Positions 45,595-55,204 are shown, counted from the first letter of the stretch. The stretch is 64,000 bases of DNA from Lentibacter sp. XHP0401 (GCF_025751535.1 NZ_JAOWLC010000012.1:62001-126000); one strand, 5' to 3'. Translations and numbers: made by a program. The notes: generated by a model not told the origin, from the sequence alone.

Positions 45595-47337
45595 TCAGTG
45601 GGCGGGGGCGGCATCGTCAAGGCGCAGTTGAACACTGGTGCGCCCTTGCCATGTGTTGAGCTCAAGCCGCCCTGCGAGGTGAAAGCGTGCACCGCCGTGG
45701 TTCAAGAGTGTGGGGCCAAGCGCTGTGTCGAATGCGCCAAAGGCGATGGCTTCAAGGCGGGGGCCTGTGCCATCGGAGAAGGTGAGCTTGAGGTGGCCTG
45801 TCCCGATCTGTTTGGCGAAGTGGATGACGCAATCGGGAAAAGCAAAGCGCGGGCCGGCGGCGGAGGCACCGTAAGGGCCGGCGGCATCGAGTTGCTCGAT
45901 GAGCTGTTGGGAGGCGGCCCCCGGCATGAGCGCGCCATCGAGTTTGAGATCGGAGGGGCCGAGCGCGCCTGCGCCTTGTTTGTCGAGCAGTTCGGAGAGA
46001 CGGGCCATGGCGGGCTCAAGCTGTGCGCGCGAGAGCGAGAGGCCAGCGGCCATTTTGTGCCCGCCGCCCTTTTCGATGAGGCCGTCCATGGCGAGGCGCT
46101 GGATGGCTGCTCCAAGGTCGATCCCTGTGACAGAACGGCCGGAGCCTTTGCCCTCGTCGCCGTCAAAGCCGATGACGATTGCGGGGCGGTTTGTTGATTC
46201 TTTCAGGCGGGAGGCGACGATGCCGACCACACCTGCGTGCCAGCCCTCGCCTGCGGCCCAGACGAGGGGGGCCTCAAAGCCGCGCTCTTCGGCTTGGGTG
46301 AGGGCGGCGGCGCGCACTTCTTCTTCGATGCCGCGGCGCTCGGTGTTGAGCATGTCGAGCTTGTCGGCGAGCGCTTTTGCCTCGTGAGGGTCACGGCAGG
46401 AGAGCAGGCGCGCGCCAAGGTCGGCCTGCCCGATGCGGCCACCTGCGTTGATACGCGGGCCCAGGACGAAGCCGAGGTGATAGGCCTTTGGTGCGGTATC
46501 AAGGCGGCCCACATCGGAGAGTGCGACAAGGCCGGGGCGTGCGCGGCGCGACATGATCTTGAGGCCCTGCACGACAAAGGCGCGGTTGACGCCGATGAGC
46601 GGGGCGACATCGGCAACCGTGGCCAGCGCGACGAGATCGAGCATGGCGAGGAGATCAGGGGTTTTGCGACCTGCTTCGCGCAGGATGCGGCCTGCATCGA
46701 CCAGTGTGAGAAAGACCACGGCGGCAGCGCAGAGATGGGCGAGATCGCCTGTTTCATCCTGCCTGTTGGGGTTGACCACGGCCAGCGCGGGCGGAAGGGT
46801 TTCGCCGCCAAGGTGATGATCAAGCACGATAATATCGGTTCCTGACGCCGCTGCGAGCGCCTCATGGCTCAAAGTGCCGCAATCCACGCAGATGATGAGG
46901 GAATGATCGCGCGCGAGCATTTCCATTGCGGGGGCGTTGGGGCCGTAGCCTTCATCAATACGGTCGGGGACATAGAGCGTTGCATCATGGCCGAGGGCGC
47001 GGAACCAGTCGAGCAGGAGGGCAGCGGATGTGCCGCCATCGACATCATAGTCGGCGAAGATGGCCACGCGCTCGCGTTTATCCAATGCTGTGACGATGCG
47101 GGCGGAGGCTTTTTCCATGTCTTTGAGAGACCGCGGGTCTGGCATGAGGTCGCGCAACTGGGGGGCGAGGAAACCTTCGGCCTCCTGCGCAGAGACACCG
47201 CGGCGGGCAAGCACCTGCGCCAGCGCGCGGGGCAGGTCTGTTTCTTGCACGATGAGCTCGCTTGCGCGCTCGAGCTCGACGGTTGGGCCAAGCCACTTGC
47301 GCCCTGTGAGGGAAGTTTCAACGCCTAGAAATGCCAT
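45595..47337 (-). CDS. recJ: Single-stranded-DNA-specific exonuclease RecJ
   Basis: A 580-residue DHH-family 5'-3' exonuclease used in recombination and repair. It has motif I ADYDVDGGTSA (D96, D98, D100), DHH at 173-175 in IVLDHHLGG, the second-domain GGGHKMAAG and a C-terminal OB-like segment. The ATG at 47337 is chosen for the MAFLGVETSLTGRKW opening; the frame extends 36 codons upstream without conservation. It follows hom on the same strand. Confidence 0.94.
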   Translation of the reverse strand: MAFLGVETSLTGRKWLGPTVELERASELIVQETDLPRALAQVLARRGVSAQEAEGFLAPQLRDLMPDPRSLKDMEKASARIVTALDKRERVAIFADYDVDGGTSAALLLDWFRALGHDATLYVPDRIDEGYGPNAPAMEMLARDHSLIICVDCGTLSHEALAAASGTDIIVLDHHLGGETLPPALAVVNPNRQDETGDLAHLCAAAVVFLTLVDAGRILREAGRKTPDLLAMLDLVALATVADVAPLIGVNRAFVVQGLKIMSRRARPGLVALSDVGRLDTAPKAYHLGFVLGPRINAGGRIGQADLGARLLSCRDPHEAKALADKLDMLNTERRGIEEEVRAAALTQAEERGFEAPLVWAAGEGWHAGVVGIVASRLKESTNRPAIVIGFDGDEGKGSGRSVTGIDLGAAIQRLAMDGLIEKGGGHKMAAGLSLSRAQLEPAMARLSELLDKQGAGALGPSDLKLDGALMPGAASQQLIEQLDAAGPYGASAAGPRFAFPDCVIHFAKQIGTGHLKLTFSDGTGPRLEAIAFGAFDTALGPTLLNHGGARFHLAGRLELNTWQGRTSVQLRLDDAAPAH

Positions 47338-47395
47338 GCTCTGCCTGCTTGCTATCTGTTGCCGCCAGTGTGGCGCAAAGCGCGCGTGCGTGCAA

Positions 47396-48682
47396 TCAGA
47401 CGTCCTCGATCCGCAAGGCCACGGGCTTGCCGACGACCACATCAAGCGCCTCGATAGCGGCCAGTGCGGCGAGCAGGTCGGGGTGGGCCGATTTATGCGT
47501 GACGATCAGCACGGGGGCCGAGGTGTCAGCGTGGCCGTATTGGCGCATACGGTCGATAGAGACACCTGCGTTGCCCAAAGCTGTGGCGATTTTGGCGAGT
47601 GCGCCGGGTTTGTCGACGAGCGAGATGCGCAGATAGTAAGGCGCGGGGGCCGAAGCATTGGCAGGGGTCGCGGCGACAAGCTCGGACGCGGGACGACCGA
47701 AAATATAGGGACGGATGCCGCGGGCGAGATCCATTACATCGCCCATCACAGCGCTGGCTGTGGGGCCTTCGCCCGCTCCGGGGCCGCGCAGCACGACTTG
47801 CTCGACTTGGTCGCCCTCAAGCACAACCATGTTTGTTCCGCCTTCGAGCTGCCCGAGGGGGGAGGTGTCAGGCACGAGGCAAGGGGTCATGCGTTGCTCA
47901 AGGCCACGGCCTGTCATCTGGGCCACGCCAAGGAGCTTGATGCGATAGCCCATATCGGCAGCTTGGGTGATATCTTCCAGTGTGATCTCGCCGATGCCCT
48001 GAAGCTGCACGCCGTCAAAGTTGACCTGCGTGCCAAAGGCGATGGAGGAGAGGATCGCGAGCTTGTGGCCAGCGTCGATGCCGCCGACATCAAGGTTTGG
48101 GTCGGCCTCAAGATAGCCAAGGGCGTTCGCCTCTTCGAAGAGTGCGTTGTAGCCTTGGCCTGTGGCTTGCATCCGCGTGAGGATATAGTTGCAAGTGCCG
48201 TTCATAACACCCATGACGCGGGTCATCTCGTTGCCTGCGAGGCCTTCGAGCAGCGTTTTGATGACGGGGATGCCGCCTGCGACGGCGGCCTCATAGCGGA
48301 TGACGGCGCCTTTTGCTTCGGCTGCCAGAGCGAGCGCCTGACCGTGATGTGCGAGCAGGGCTTTGTTGGCTGTGACCACATCCTTGCCAAGGGCAAGTGC
48401 GGCTTCTGTTGCGGCTTTGGCCGGGCCTTCGGAGCCGCCCATCAGTTCGACGAAGACATCGACGTCCTCGCGTTTGGCGAGGGCGACGGGATCATCTTCC
48501 CATGCGTAGTCGGACAGGTTTACGCCACGGTCCTTGTCGCGCGAGCGGGCGGAGACGGCGACGATCTCGATCGGACGGCCTGCACGGGCGGCGAGAAGCT
48601 CTGACTTCTGACGGACGATCTTGACGACACCAGCGCCGACAGTTCCGAGGCCTGCGATGCCCAAACGGAGGGGGTTTGTCAT
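47396..48682 (-). CDS. hom: Homoserine dehydrogenase
   Basis: A 428-residue enzyme reducing aspartate semialdehyde to homoserine for threonine and methionine. It has the Rossmann start LGIAGLGTVGAGVVKI (residues 6-21), the catalytic core VGGIDAGHKLAILSSIAFG, and a C-terminal ACT domain (ISLVDKPGALAKIATALGNA) for feedback control. The 58-bp gap to recJ suggests a shared transcript. Confidence 0.95.
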   Translation of the reverse strand: MTNPLRLGIAGLGTVGAGVVKIVRQKSELLAARAGRPIEIVAVSARSRDKDRGVNLSDYAWEDDPVALAKREDVDVFVELMGGSEGPAKAATEAALALGKDVVTANKALLAHHGQALALAAEAKGAVIRYEAAVAGGIPVIKTLLEGLAGNEMTRVMGVMNGTCNYILTRMQATGQGYNALFEEANALGYLEADPNLDVGGIDAGHKLAILSSIAFGTQVNFDGVQLQGIGEITLEDITQAADMGYRIKLLGVAQMTGRGLEQRMTPCLVPDTSPLGQLEGGTNMVVLEGDQVEQVVLRGPGAGEGPTASAVMGDVMDLARGIRPYIFGRPASELVAATPANASAPAPYYLRISLVDKPGALAKIATALGNAGVSIDRMRQYGHADTSAPVLIVTHKSAHPDLLAALAAIEALDVVVGKPVALRIEDV

Positions 48683-49009
48683 GGGAATATCGCCTTTTAC
48701 CTGTGTCAGATGTGTTGAATAGCGATTTAGCCGCTAACGCGCGGGCTTGCAACGTGGGTTGTTGGAAAGGGGAGGGGAAAGGCGGATTGGATATGGTTGT
48801 TGTTGTGGGCCTGGGGACGATGAGCGCTTTTCAGAGAAAGAATGCCCTAACTGTGGCGGCCCAGTCTCATATGTGGCAGCAGTTCTTTGCCGTGGTAACG
48901 AGTGGTTCAGTTGGAGACTGTGTCGCTGCTAGGCTCTGTGGCCAGCATTAGATCAAGCAACGACCCACCCTGACGTGAAGTATGCTGAATCTAAAGAAAT
49001 TTTTAGCGC
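48683..49009. other. 327-bp stretch with no convincing gene
   Basis: It holds the hom upstream region. A TTG-started frame at 48747-48932 (+) encodes a 61-residue cysteine-rich peptide containing KECPNCGGPVSYV, which looks like a zinc-ribbon fragment but has no ATG or ribosome site. I list it as a possible decayed gene only. No terminator or tRNA is visible. Confidence 0.4.
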
Positions 49010-49651
49010 TTAATGAACCTTCAAACCCAAGCCGTGCAGCAGTTCGGTTGCTTGGGTTTTGGAGATGATCGCACCCTTAAAGCAGGTTGCGCTTGAGAAC
49101 GTGAGCGCACCGAGGTCTGCCAGCCGCAGATCGGAGCCTTCGAAGCGGGCGGTTGCCAAATGGGCGCCTCCCAAGCGGCAGTTGTCAAAGCTTGTGTCGC
49201 GGAAATCGCATCCGGCAAGGTCGGCATCTGTGAAGTCGATGTTTTCCAGATGGTATTTCCTGAAGTTCATTTTGCGCAAGAATGCGCCGGAGAGAACGCA
49301 GCCTCTGAAAGCTATTCCCAAGCTCCGCGCGTCTTTGAAATCGGCTCCTGTTAGCTTGGAGTCGTGAAAAGTTGCGCTGGAAACATCTGCTCCTGTCCAG
49401 TTGCTGAGAGACAGGTTGCAGTCTTCAAAACACGCATCAGACAGGCGGGCATGGCTGAAATCGGCTTTGAGGGCTTTGCATTTGGAAAACACGCATTCTT
49501 CCATGAGGGCGCTGGCGAAAGAGCAGTCTTGGAAGCTGCAATTATCAAAGCGATACCGGGAAATATCCATGCCGTCAAAATGTAGAGACTTGAATTCATG
49601 AAATGAAAAATCGGCTCCTTTGAGGGAGGAAATGTCGCTGATGACCTGCAC
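49010..49651 (-). CDS. Pentapeptide-repeat protein
   Basis: A 213-residue protein made of A(D/N)LXX-type repeats, for example SHARLSDACFEDCNLSLSNW and DADLAGCDFRDTSFDNCRLG, which fold into a right-handed quadrilateral beta-helix. Unusually many repeats carry Cys or Phe at the outward positions. No extra domain is present. Function unknown; some family members protect DNA gyrase, but nothing here supports that role specifically. Confidence 0.85.
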   Translation of the reverse strand: MQVISDISSLKGADFSFHEFKSLHFDGMDISRYRFDNCSFQDCSFASALMEECVFSKCKALKADFSHARLSDACFEDCNLSLSNWTGADVSSATFHDSKLTGADFKDARSLGIAFRGCVLSGAFLRKMNFRKYHLENIDFTDADLAGCDFRDTSFDNCRLGGAHLATARFEGSDLRLADLGALTFSSATCFKGAIISKTQATELLHGLGLKVH

Positions 49652-49657
49652 TTGAGT

Positions 49658-49960
49658 TTACTCGCCTGCTTCCACCGGCTCACTCACACCCGCCTGCATA
49701 CGCGCCTTGTCGGCGCTGCTGACGATGCTGCCACGCAAGCGGTATGCACGGGCGCGTAAGGATGCGACGCGGCCTGTTAGCTCGGAGGCGCTTGTCTCGG
49801 TCAGGCGGGGAGCGGCTTGGGACGCTGTCAGCTCGGAAGTGGGCGCGAGGGCGGGGTAATCGGCCGCTTTCATCTCGCTTGTCACGGTTGCGTCAAGCTC
49901 GGGGAAGTCCGCGCAAGCGGTGAGTGTGAGGGCGAGAAAAAGGGCGATAGGCGCGCGCAT
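49658..49960 (-). CDS. Small predicted lipoprotein, unknown function
   Basis: A 100-residue protein with a signal segment and lipobox LTAC near residue 16, then an alanine/serine-rich region and a charged helical stretch (LTGRVASLRARAYRLRGSIV). I recognise no family. It lies six bases upstream of the pentapeptide gene on the same strand and is divergent from the TetR gene. Confidence 0.7.
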   Translation of the reverse strand: MRAPIALFLALTLTACADFPELDATVTSEMKAADYPALAPTSELTASQAAPRLTETSASELTGRVASLRARAYRLRGSIVSSADKARMQAGVSEPVEAGE

Positions 49961-50033
49961 GGGGGGCTCCTGAGGCGGTGTCGGGTTTTGTGATGCCCTA
50001 GAGGAGCGAAAAGCGCAAGCAAAGGGTTTGATT

Positions 50034-50047
50034 TGAACGGGTGTTCA
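50034..50047. promoter_or_regulatory. TetR-type operator
   Basis: TGAAC-GGGT-GTTCA inverted repeat, 14 bases before the TetR start codon in the 101-bp divergent gap. Its position suggests autoregulation. Confidence 0.65.
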
Positions 50048-50061
50048 GTTAAGTCTAGCTT

Positions 50062-50652
50062 ATGGCACGCACTCAAGGATCACACTCTGATATCACGGGC
50101 CCGCGCATCCGCGCGGCTGCGCGCGCTTTGTTTGCGCGTCATGGCTATGCGGCCGTGTCGATGCGCCAGATTGCGGGTGAGGTGGGCGTGCAGGCGGGGG
50201 CTTTGTATAATTATACGAGCGACAAACAGAGCCTTCTGGCGGAGCTGATGCGCGAGCATATGGACGATTTGCTTGCCGCGCGCGCGGAAGTGAAGTCGGG
50301 CCAGCTTGCGCCTTTGGACGCGCTGGAAGGGTTCGTGCGCTTTCACATCGGGTTTCACATCGAGCGGCCCGACGAGGTTTTTATTGCCTATATGGAACTG
50401 CGTGCGCTGGAGCCTGCGAACTTTGCCGAGATCGAAGCCTTGCGGCGGCAATATGAAGACGAGCTTGAGGGCATTTTGCGGCGCGGGGCAGAGGCGGGTG
50501 TCTTCGAGATCGAGGATGCCAAGATTACCACACTGGCGGTGATTGCCATGCTCACTGGGGTGAACACCTGGTACCGCAAGGGCGGGCGGCTGAGCCTTGA
50601 GGAAGTTGAGGCGATTTACTGGGGCATGGTGCGCCGCGCTGTCGGGGCCTAG
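50062..50652 (+). CDS. TetR/AcrR family transcriptional regulator
   Basis: A 196-residue regulator. The N-terminal helix-turn-helix is IRAAARALFARHGYAAVSMR then QIAGEVGVQAGALYNYTSDK, a strong TetR signature. The C-terminal ligand domain carries IERPDEVFIAYMELRALEP. It is divergent from the small lipoprotein/pentapeptide unit and converges on ghrA with zero gap (stops adjacent at 50652/50653). The regulated genes may be its own and the divergent unit. Confidence 0.9.
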   Translation: MARTQGSHSDITGPRIRAAARALFARHGYAAVSMRQIAGEVGVQAGALYNYTSDKQSLLAELMREHMDDLLAARAEVKSGQLAPLDALEGFVRFHIGFHIERPDEVFIAYMELRALEPANFAEIEALRRQYEDELEGILRRGAEAGVFEIEDAKITTLAVIAMLTGVNTWYRKGGRLSLEEVEAIYWGMVRRAVGA

Positions 50653-51585
50653 TCAGTAGCCGGCGGAACGATCAACCAGATGTAGAAGCGGCTCGCCTGC
50701 CTCATTGCGACGGATGTTTTCAGCCACCACTTCAGCACAGGTTTCGGCGCGGGTTTCGGCGGCCATGTGGGGCGTGACCGTCACGTTGGGATGCGCCCAG
50801 AAGGGGTGATTCTGCGGGAGCGGCTCGATGCGGAAGACATCAAGCGTGGCGTGGGCGATTTGGCCTGAGTCAAGCGCTTCGAGAAGCGCCTCATCGTCAA
50901 TCAGCGGGCCGCGACCCGGGTTGATGATGAAGCTGCCGCGCGGCATGAGCGCAATGGTTTCGGCATTGAGGATGTTTTGCGTACCGGCTGTAGAGGGCAG
51001 AAGCAGGATGCAGATTTCGCCGTGGGCGAGGGCTTCTTTAAGCCCGTCATCGCCCGAGTAACAGGTGATGCGGTCGTGGGTTTTGGGCGAGCGTGACCAG
51101 CCTGCGACGTTGAAGCCGAGCTGCACCAGCGCTTCGGCGCAGGCCATGCCAAGCTCGCCGATTCCGAGGATTGTGACACCGCGATCACGCGAAAGCGGTG
51201 GTGAGGCGGGTTTCCATTCATGCGTGGGGTTCACGATCTGGGCGTCCATGCCAAGGTGATGGCGCAGGGTGTGGCCCGTGACCCATTCAAGCATGCCTTG
51301 CTGCAAGCCGAAATCAACCATGCGGGTGAGCGGAACCTTGAGCGTTTCGTTGCCTGTGATCTTCTCGACTCCGGCCCAGAGATTGAGCACGGCTTTTAGG
51401 CGGGTGAAGGGGGTGAAATCTTTCACATCGGAGTTGGGGGCATAGATGATGTAATCCACCTCTTCGGGTGGGATATCGAGCGCAAGGTGCACATCGAGCC
51501 CCGCCGCTTTGAAGGCCTCCGGCAAGACATCTTTGTATTGGTCCCAGCGTTCGGAGCGGGCGGCGAAGAGTGCATTGACTGTCAT
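50653..51585 (-). CDS. ghrA: Glyoxylate/hydroxypyruvate reductase A
   Basis: A 310-residue D-2-hydroxyacid dehydrogenase. It has the NAD(P) loop VTILGIGELGMACAEALVQL (about residues 140-160), RGPLIDDEALLEALDSG, and the catalytic His in PHMAAETRAE. It should reduce glyoxylate and hydroxypyruvate. It follows rodA by 14 bases on the same strand, so it may be transcribed at the end of the elongasome operon. Confidence 0.88.
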   Translation of the reverse strand: MTVNALFAARSERWDQYKDVLPEAFKAAGLDVHLALDIPPEEVDYIIYAPNSDVKDFTPFTRLKAVLNLWAGVEKITGNETLKVPLTRMVDFGLQQGMLEWVTGHTLRHHLGMDAQIVNPTHEWKPASPPLSRDRGVTILGIGELGMACAEALVQLGFNVAGWSRSPKTHDRITCYSGDDGLKEALAHGEICILLLPSTAGTQNILNAETIALMPRGSFIINPGRGPLIDDEALLEALDSGQIAHATLDVFRIEPLPQNHPFWAHPNVTVTPHMAAETRAETCAEVVAENIRRNEAGEPLLHLVDRSAGY

Positions 51586-51599
51586 TGGAACCTCAAGAT

Positions 51600-52739
51600 T
51601 TAGCGGGGTTTGTGGACGTGTGCGCTTTGCACGAGGCCGAAGGCGACCATGAGAACCAGCATCGCAGAGCCGCCGTAAGACACAAGCGGCAGTGGCACGC
51701 CGACGACGGGGATGAGGCCCATGACCATGGCCATGTTGACCGAGAAGAACAGGAAGAACGCCATTGCGATTCCGAGGGTGAGCAGGGAGCCGTAGCGGTT
51801 TGCGTTGTTCATGGCCGAGACAATGCAGAAGATGACGATGAGCGCATAGAGCACCAGAAGGGTGATGGCGCCGATGAAGCCGAACTCTTCAGACAGGGTT
51901 GTGAAGATAAAGTCGGTGTGTTTTTCGGGCAAAAAGTTGAGCCGGCTTTGCGTGCCTTGCATGAAGCCGCGCCCTGTCCAGCCGCCCGAGCCGAGGGCGA
52001 TTTTGGATTGGGTGATGTGATAGCCCGCATTGAGCGGATCGGCGGAGGGATCAAGGAAGGTGTCGATGCGTCTGTATTGGTAATCCTTGAGCATCTGCCA
52101 GCTTGTGCCACGCGATTGGAAGACCGCCGCGACAAGCCCGACGCCCGCAGCGATGACGGCGGCGAAATAGGCCCAGTGCACGCCTGCCATGAACATTAGC
52201 GCGCCCCCGCCTGTGAGCAGCAGAATGGCTGTGCCAAGATCGGGCTGGGAGAGCACGAGCACTGTTGGCAAGAGGATAAGCGCCACGGGGATGGCCACCC
52301 AGACGGGATGCGAGATTTTCTTCAGCGGCAGCCAGTCGTAATAGGCGGCGAGCAGCATCACCAGCGTGATTTTCATGAGCTCGGAGGGCTGTAGACGCAT
52401 GAAGCCAAGGTTGATCCAGCGCTGTGCGCCCATGCCCACCTCGCCGAAGAACTCGACGGACAGGAGCAGAATGAGCGAGATGCCATAGGCCACGGCAGAG
52501 ATGTTGCGCCAGAACCAAATCGGAACCATGGCCACGAAGATCATGGCGAAGAAGCCGAGGCCGAAGCGCTTCATCTGGGGTTCGGCCCAACGGCTCAAAT
52601 TGCCGTTTGCAACGGAGTAGAGCATGAGAAAGCCGATCGAGGCGACGGCGATCAGAAGCAGGGCCAGTGGCCAGTTGAGATAGAGCAGTTTGCGCGGCCC
52701 TGTCGGGACGTATTTGGCATTATACTCAAGATAACTCAT
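51600..52739 (-). CDS. rodA: Rod shape-determining protein RodA (SEDS glycosyltransferase)
   Basis: A 379-residue inner-membrane protein with about ten membrane segments. It polymerises lipid II into peptidoglycan with PBP2. SEDS landmarks are GAQRWINLGFMRLQPSELMK, LVLSQPDLGTAILLLTGG (catalytic Asp region), QSKIALGSGGWTGRGFMQGT and FLPEKHTDFIFTTLSEEFGF. Its ATG overlaps the mrdA stop (ATGA), so the partner proteins are coupled. Confidence 0.95.
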   Translation of the reverse strand: MSYLEYNAKYVPTGPRKLLYLNWPLALLLIAVASIGFLMLYSVANGNLSRWAEPQMKRFGLGFFAMIFVAMVPIWFWRNISAVAYGISLILLLSVEFFGEVGMGAQRWINLGFMRLQPSELMKITLVMLLAAYYDWLPLKKISHPVWVAIPVALILLPTVLVLSQPDLGTAILLLTGGGALMFMAGVHWAYFAAVIAAGVGLVAAVFQSRGTSWQMLKDYQYRRIDTFLDPSADPLNAGYHITQSKIALGSGGWTGRGFMQGTQSRLNFLPEKHTDFIFTTLSEEFGFIGAITLLVLYALIVIFCIVSAMNNANRYGSLLTLGIAMAFFLFFSVNMAMVMGLIPVVGVPLPLVSYGGSAMLVLMVAFGLVQSAHVHKPR

Positions 52740-54655
52740 GCGCGCTCGGGCTCCTCGCCTGAAACGGGCGGGCGCATTTCGCGCAGTTTGCGCTGTTGGG
52801 CTTTGATGCGGCCATGATCACGGGTGGGGTATTCGCTGAGGGGCGGATCATCGCCATAGAGCGCTTGCAAGGTTATGTCGCGCGCGATGGGGGCGGCTGT
52901 GGAGGAGCCTCCGCAGCCGTGCTCGACCACCACAGACACTGCGATGCGCGGGTTATCGTAGGGCGCGAAGTTGACGAAAAGCGCGTGATCGCGCTGGCGC
53001 CATGGCACTTCATCACATTTTACGCGGCGGCTGATAACCTGACTTGTGCCAGTTTTACCTGCCATCTGGTGCTCTTTGGACAGGATGCGGCTGCCCCGCG
53101 CCGTGCCCCGACTGTGATTGATGACCTCATACATGCCGCGTCTGATCTGGCGGAGGTGATTTTCGTTGAGCCCCATTGGGGCGCCTGCGCCGCTGGGCTG
53201 CTCGACACCGTCGATTGTCTTGATCAGGCGCGGCGTGACTTCGCGGCCCGTGGCGAGGCGGGCTGTCATCACCGCGAGTTGCAGGGGCGAGGCGAGCACA
53301 AAGCCCTGACCGATGGAGGCGTTGACAGAATCGCCGATGACCCAATCTTCGCCTTTGACTTCGCGCTTCCATTCTTTGGTGGGCGCGAGGCCCTGGGCGA
53401 CGGCTGACATGGGAATATCATGGCGCTCGCCGATGCCGAGGCGGCGGGCCATTTCGGAGATTTTTTCAATGCCTGTTTCGAGGGCGAGTTCATAAAAGTA
53501 GACATCGCAGCTTTCGCGCAGGGCTTGCACGAGGCTCACGTTGCCATGGCCCGAGCGCTTCCAGCAGCCGAATTTCTGGCTGTAGACCTCAAGGTGGCCT
53601 TTGCAGCGGAAGCTGTCTTCTGCGGTGACAATACCGGCTTCGAGCGCGGCCAGAGCGGTGACCATCTTGAAGGTGGAGCCGGGCGGGTATGTCCCTTGCA
53701 CCGATTTTGACACCAGCGGGCGGTGATCATCCTCAATGAGGCCGTTGTAATCGGATACGGAGATGCCGTTTACAAACAGGTTGGGATCAAATGCGGGCGA
53801 AGAACCGATGGCGAGCAGATCACCGCTTTCGCAATCAATTACCACGGCGGCGGCACTTTCGGAGCCGAGGCGCGCCTGCACGTAGTTTTGCAGCATGTGA
53901 TCAATGGTGAGCTGGATGTCGGCACCGGGCTTGCCCTCTTTGCGGCCAAGCTCGCGCACCTCGCGGCCAGAGGCATTGACCTCAAGGCGCATGGTTCCGG
54001 CGCTGCCGCGCAACTCTTCTTCTTCGCGCGCTTCAAGCCCGGTCTTGCCGATCTGGAAGCGTGGCAGGTTGAGCAGCGGATCGGGGTTTTCGATGCGCGA
54101 GAGATCGTAATCGGAGACGGGGCCGACATAGCCGATGACATGGGTGAAATCGGGGCCAAGCGGGTAGTGCCGCGAAAGGGCGACCTGTGGCTCTATCCCC
54201 GGCAGGGCGGGCGCGTTGGCCGCGACGCGGGTGAGTTCTTCCCACGTGATTTTCTCGGCAATCGTCACTTGTGTGTCACCACGGCGCTTTTCAAGCTCGA
54301 GGCGGGCCTCGGCGACCAGCGCAGGATCAAGCGTGATCAACTGGCCGAGGCGGGCGATTGTCTCTTCGATATCATCGGTGTCTTCGCGGGTTATGGTGAC
54401 GCGGTAGCTTTGCACGTTTTGCGCCAACGGGCGGCCTGTGCGATCAAATACCTGCCCGCGGGCGGGGGGAATAAGGCTGATCTTGATGCGGTTTTCTTCG
54501 GCGAGAAAGCGGAACTGATCGCTTTCCTGCACCTGAAGATAATGCATCCGCGCGCCGAGCACGCCGATAAGCCCCGCCTGAAGCCCGCCGACAAGCAGGG
54601 TGCGGCGGCTGACGATGGCCTGACTGGTGAGTTTTTCATTGTTGCTTTTGCGCAT
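52736..54655 (-). CDS. mrdA: Penicillin-binding protein 2 (elongasome transpeptidase)
   Basis: A 639-residue class B PBP that cross-links side-wall peptidoglycan. It has an N-terminal membrane anchor (about 17-38), the pedestal with RGQVFDRTGRPLAQN and QIGKTGLEA, then the transpeptidase domain: S327 in PGSTFKMV, SCD at 382-384 in the SxN position, and KTG at 534-536. The middle motif is SCD instead of SxN, which is common in PBP2. It lies between mreD and rodA. Confidence 0.95.
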   Translation of the reverse strand: MRKSNNEKLTSQAIVSRRTLLVGGLQAGLIGVLGARMHYLQVQESDQFRFLAEENRIKISLIPPARGQVFDRTGRPLAQNVQSYRVTITREDTDDIEETIARLGQLITLDPALVAEARLELEKRRGDTQVTIAEKITWEELTRVAANAPALPGIEPQVALSRHYPLGPDFTHVIGYVGPVSDYDLSRIENPDPLLNLPRFQIGKTGLEAREEEELRGSAGTMRLEVNASGREVRELGRKEGKPGADIQLTIDHMLQNYVQARLGSESAAAVVIDCESGDLLAIGSSPAFDPNLFVNGISVSDYNGLIEDDHRPLVSKSVQGTYPPGSTFKMVTALAALEAGIVTAEDSFRCKGHLEVYSQKFGCWKRSGHGNVSLVQALRESCDVYFYELALETGIEKISEMARRLGIGERHDIPMSAVAQGLAPTKEWKREVKGEDWVIGDSVNASIGQGFVLASPLQLAVMTARLATGREVTPRLIKTIDGVEQPSGAGAPMGLNENHLRQIRRGMYEVINHSRGTARGSRILSKEHQMAGKTGTSQVISRRVKCDEVPWRQRDHALFVNFAPYDNPRIAVSVVVEHGCGGSSTAAPIARDITLQALYGDDPPLSEYPTRDHGRIKAQQRKLREMRPPVSGEEPERA

Positions 54656-54664
54656 GACCTATCC

Positions 54665-55204
54665 TCAGAGCCGCTGGCCGAGGGCGTTGACCTCGCCGAG
54701 CGTTGGCTTCCTGAGACCAAAGAATAACCAAGAAACGCCGATGACAACAGGGTAGCACAAAATTGTGAGCGAAATCTGGATGAGCGCGGTTTTGAGCGCG
54801 AGCGCTTCGACCAGCAAAACCACCAATATGAGGCGGTAGGTCAGAATGACGCCTATGATGCTGACGGAGGCTGTGAACCACTCCACCGAGAAGGGCATAT
54901 CGCGCAGCCGCGCGGCGCGGGACTTGAGCATCTGGATTGCGATGAGCGCAATGGCGGCAAACAGGCCCGGCGGACGACTCAGCATGATGTCGGCAAAGAG
55001 CATGACCAGTGCAATGAGAACGGCCGGGACAAAATCGGGGCGCCGGAGCGCCCAGCAGATGCCGAGGGCGAGGATAATGTCAGGTGCGGCGAAAGTGCCC
55101 GGCGTTGTCTGGAGCGGCAAGAGGTGAAAAAACATCACAATAAAGCTGAGCGCGACGAACATGATGCGCATGAACCATAGACGGCTGATGGTGTTTTCAG
55201 TCAT
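54665..55204 (-). CDS. mreD: Rod shape-determining protein MreD
   Basis: A 179-residue membrane protein with five to six hydrophobic segments (for example FVALSFIVMFFHLLPL and GLFAAIALIAIQML). It is part of the elongasome linking MreC to the synthases. Its start overlaps the mreC stop by eight bases. The upstream in-frame extension lies inside mreC and is rejected. Confidence 0.88.
   Translation of the reverse strand: MTENTISRLWFMRIMFVALSFIVMFFHLLPLQTTPGTFAAPDIILALGICWALRRPDFVPAVLIALVMLFADIMLSRPPGLFAAIALIAIQMLKSRAARLRDMPFSVEWFTASVSIIGVILTYRLILVVLLVEALALKTALIQISLTILCYPVVIGVSWLFFGLRKPTLGEVNALGQRL

Noticed and set aside
47060-48604. 514-codon open frame on the plus strand
   Set aside because: Antisense shadow of recJ and hom; no recognisable motif.
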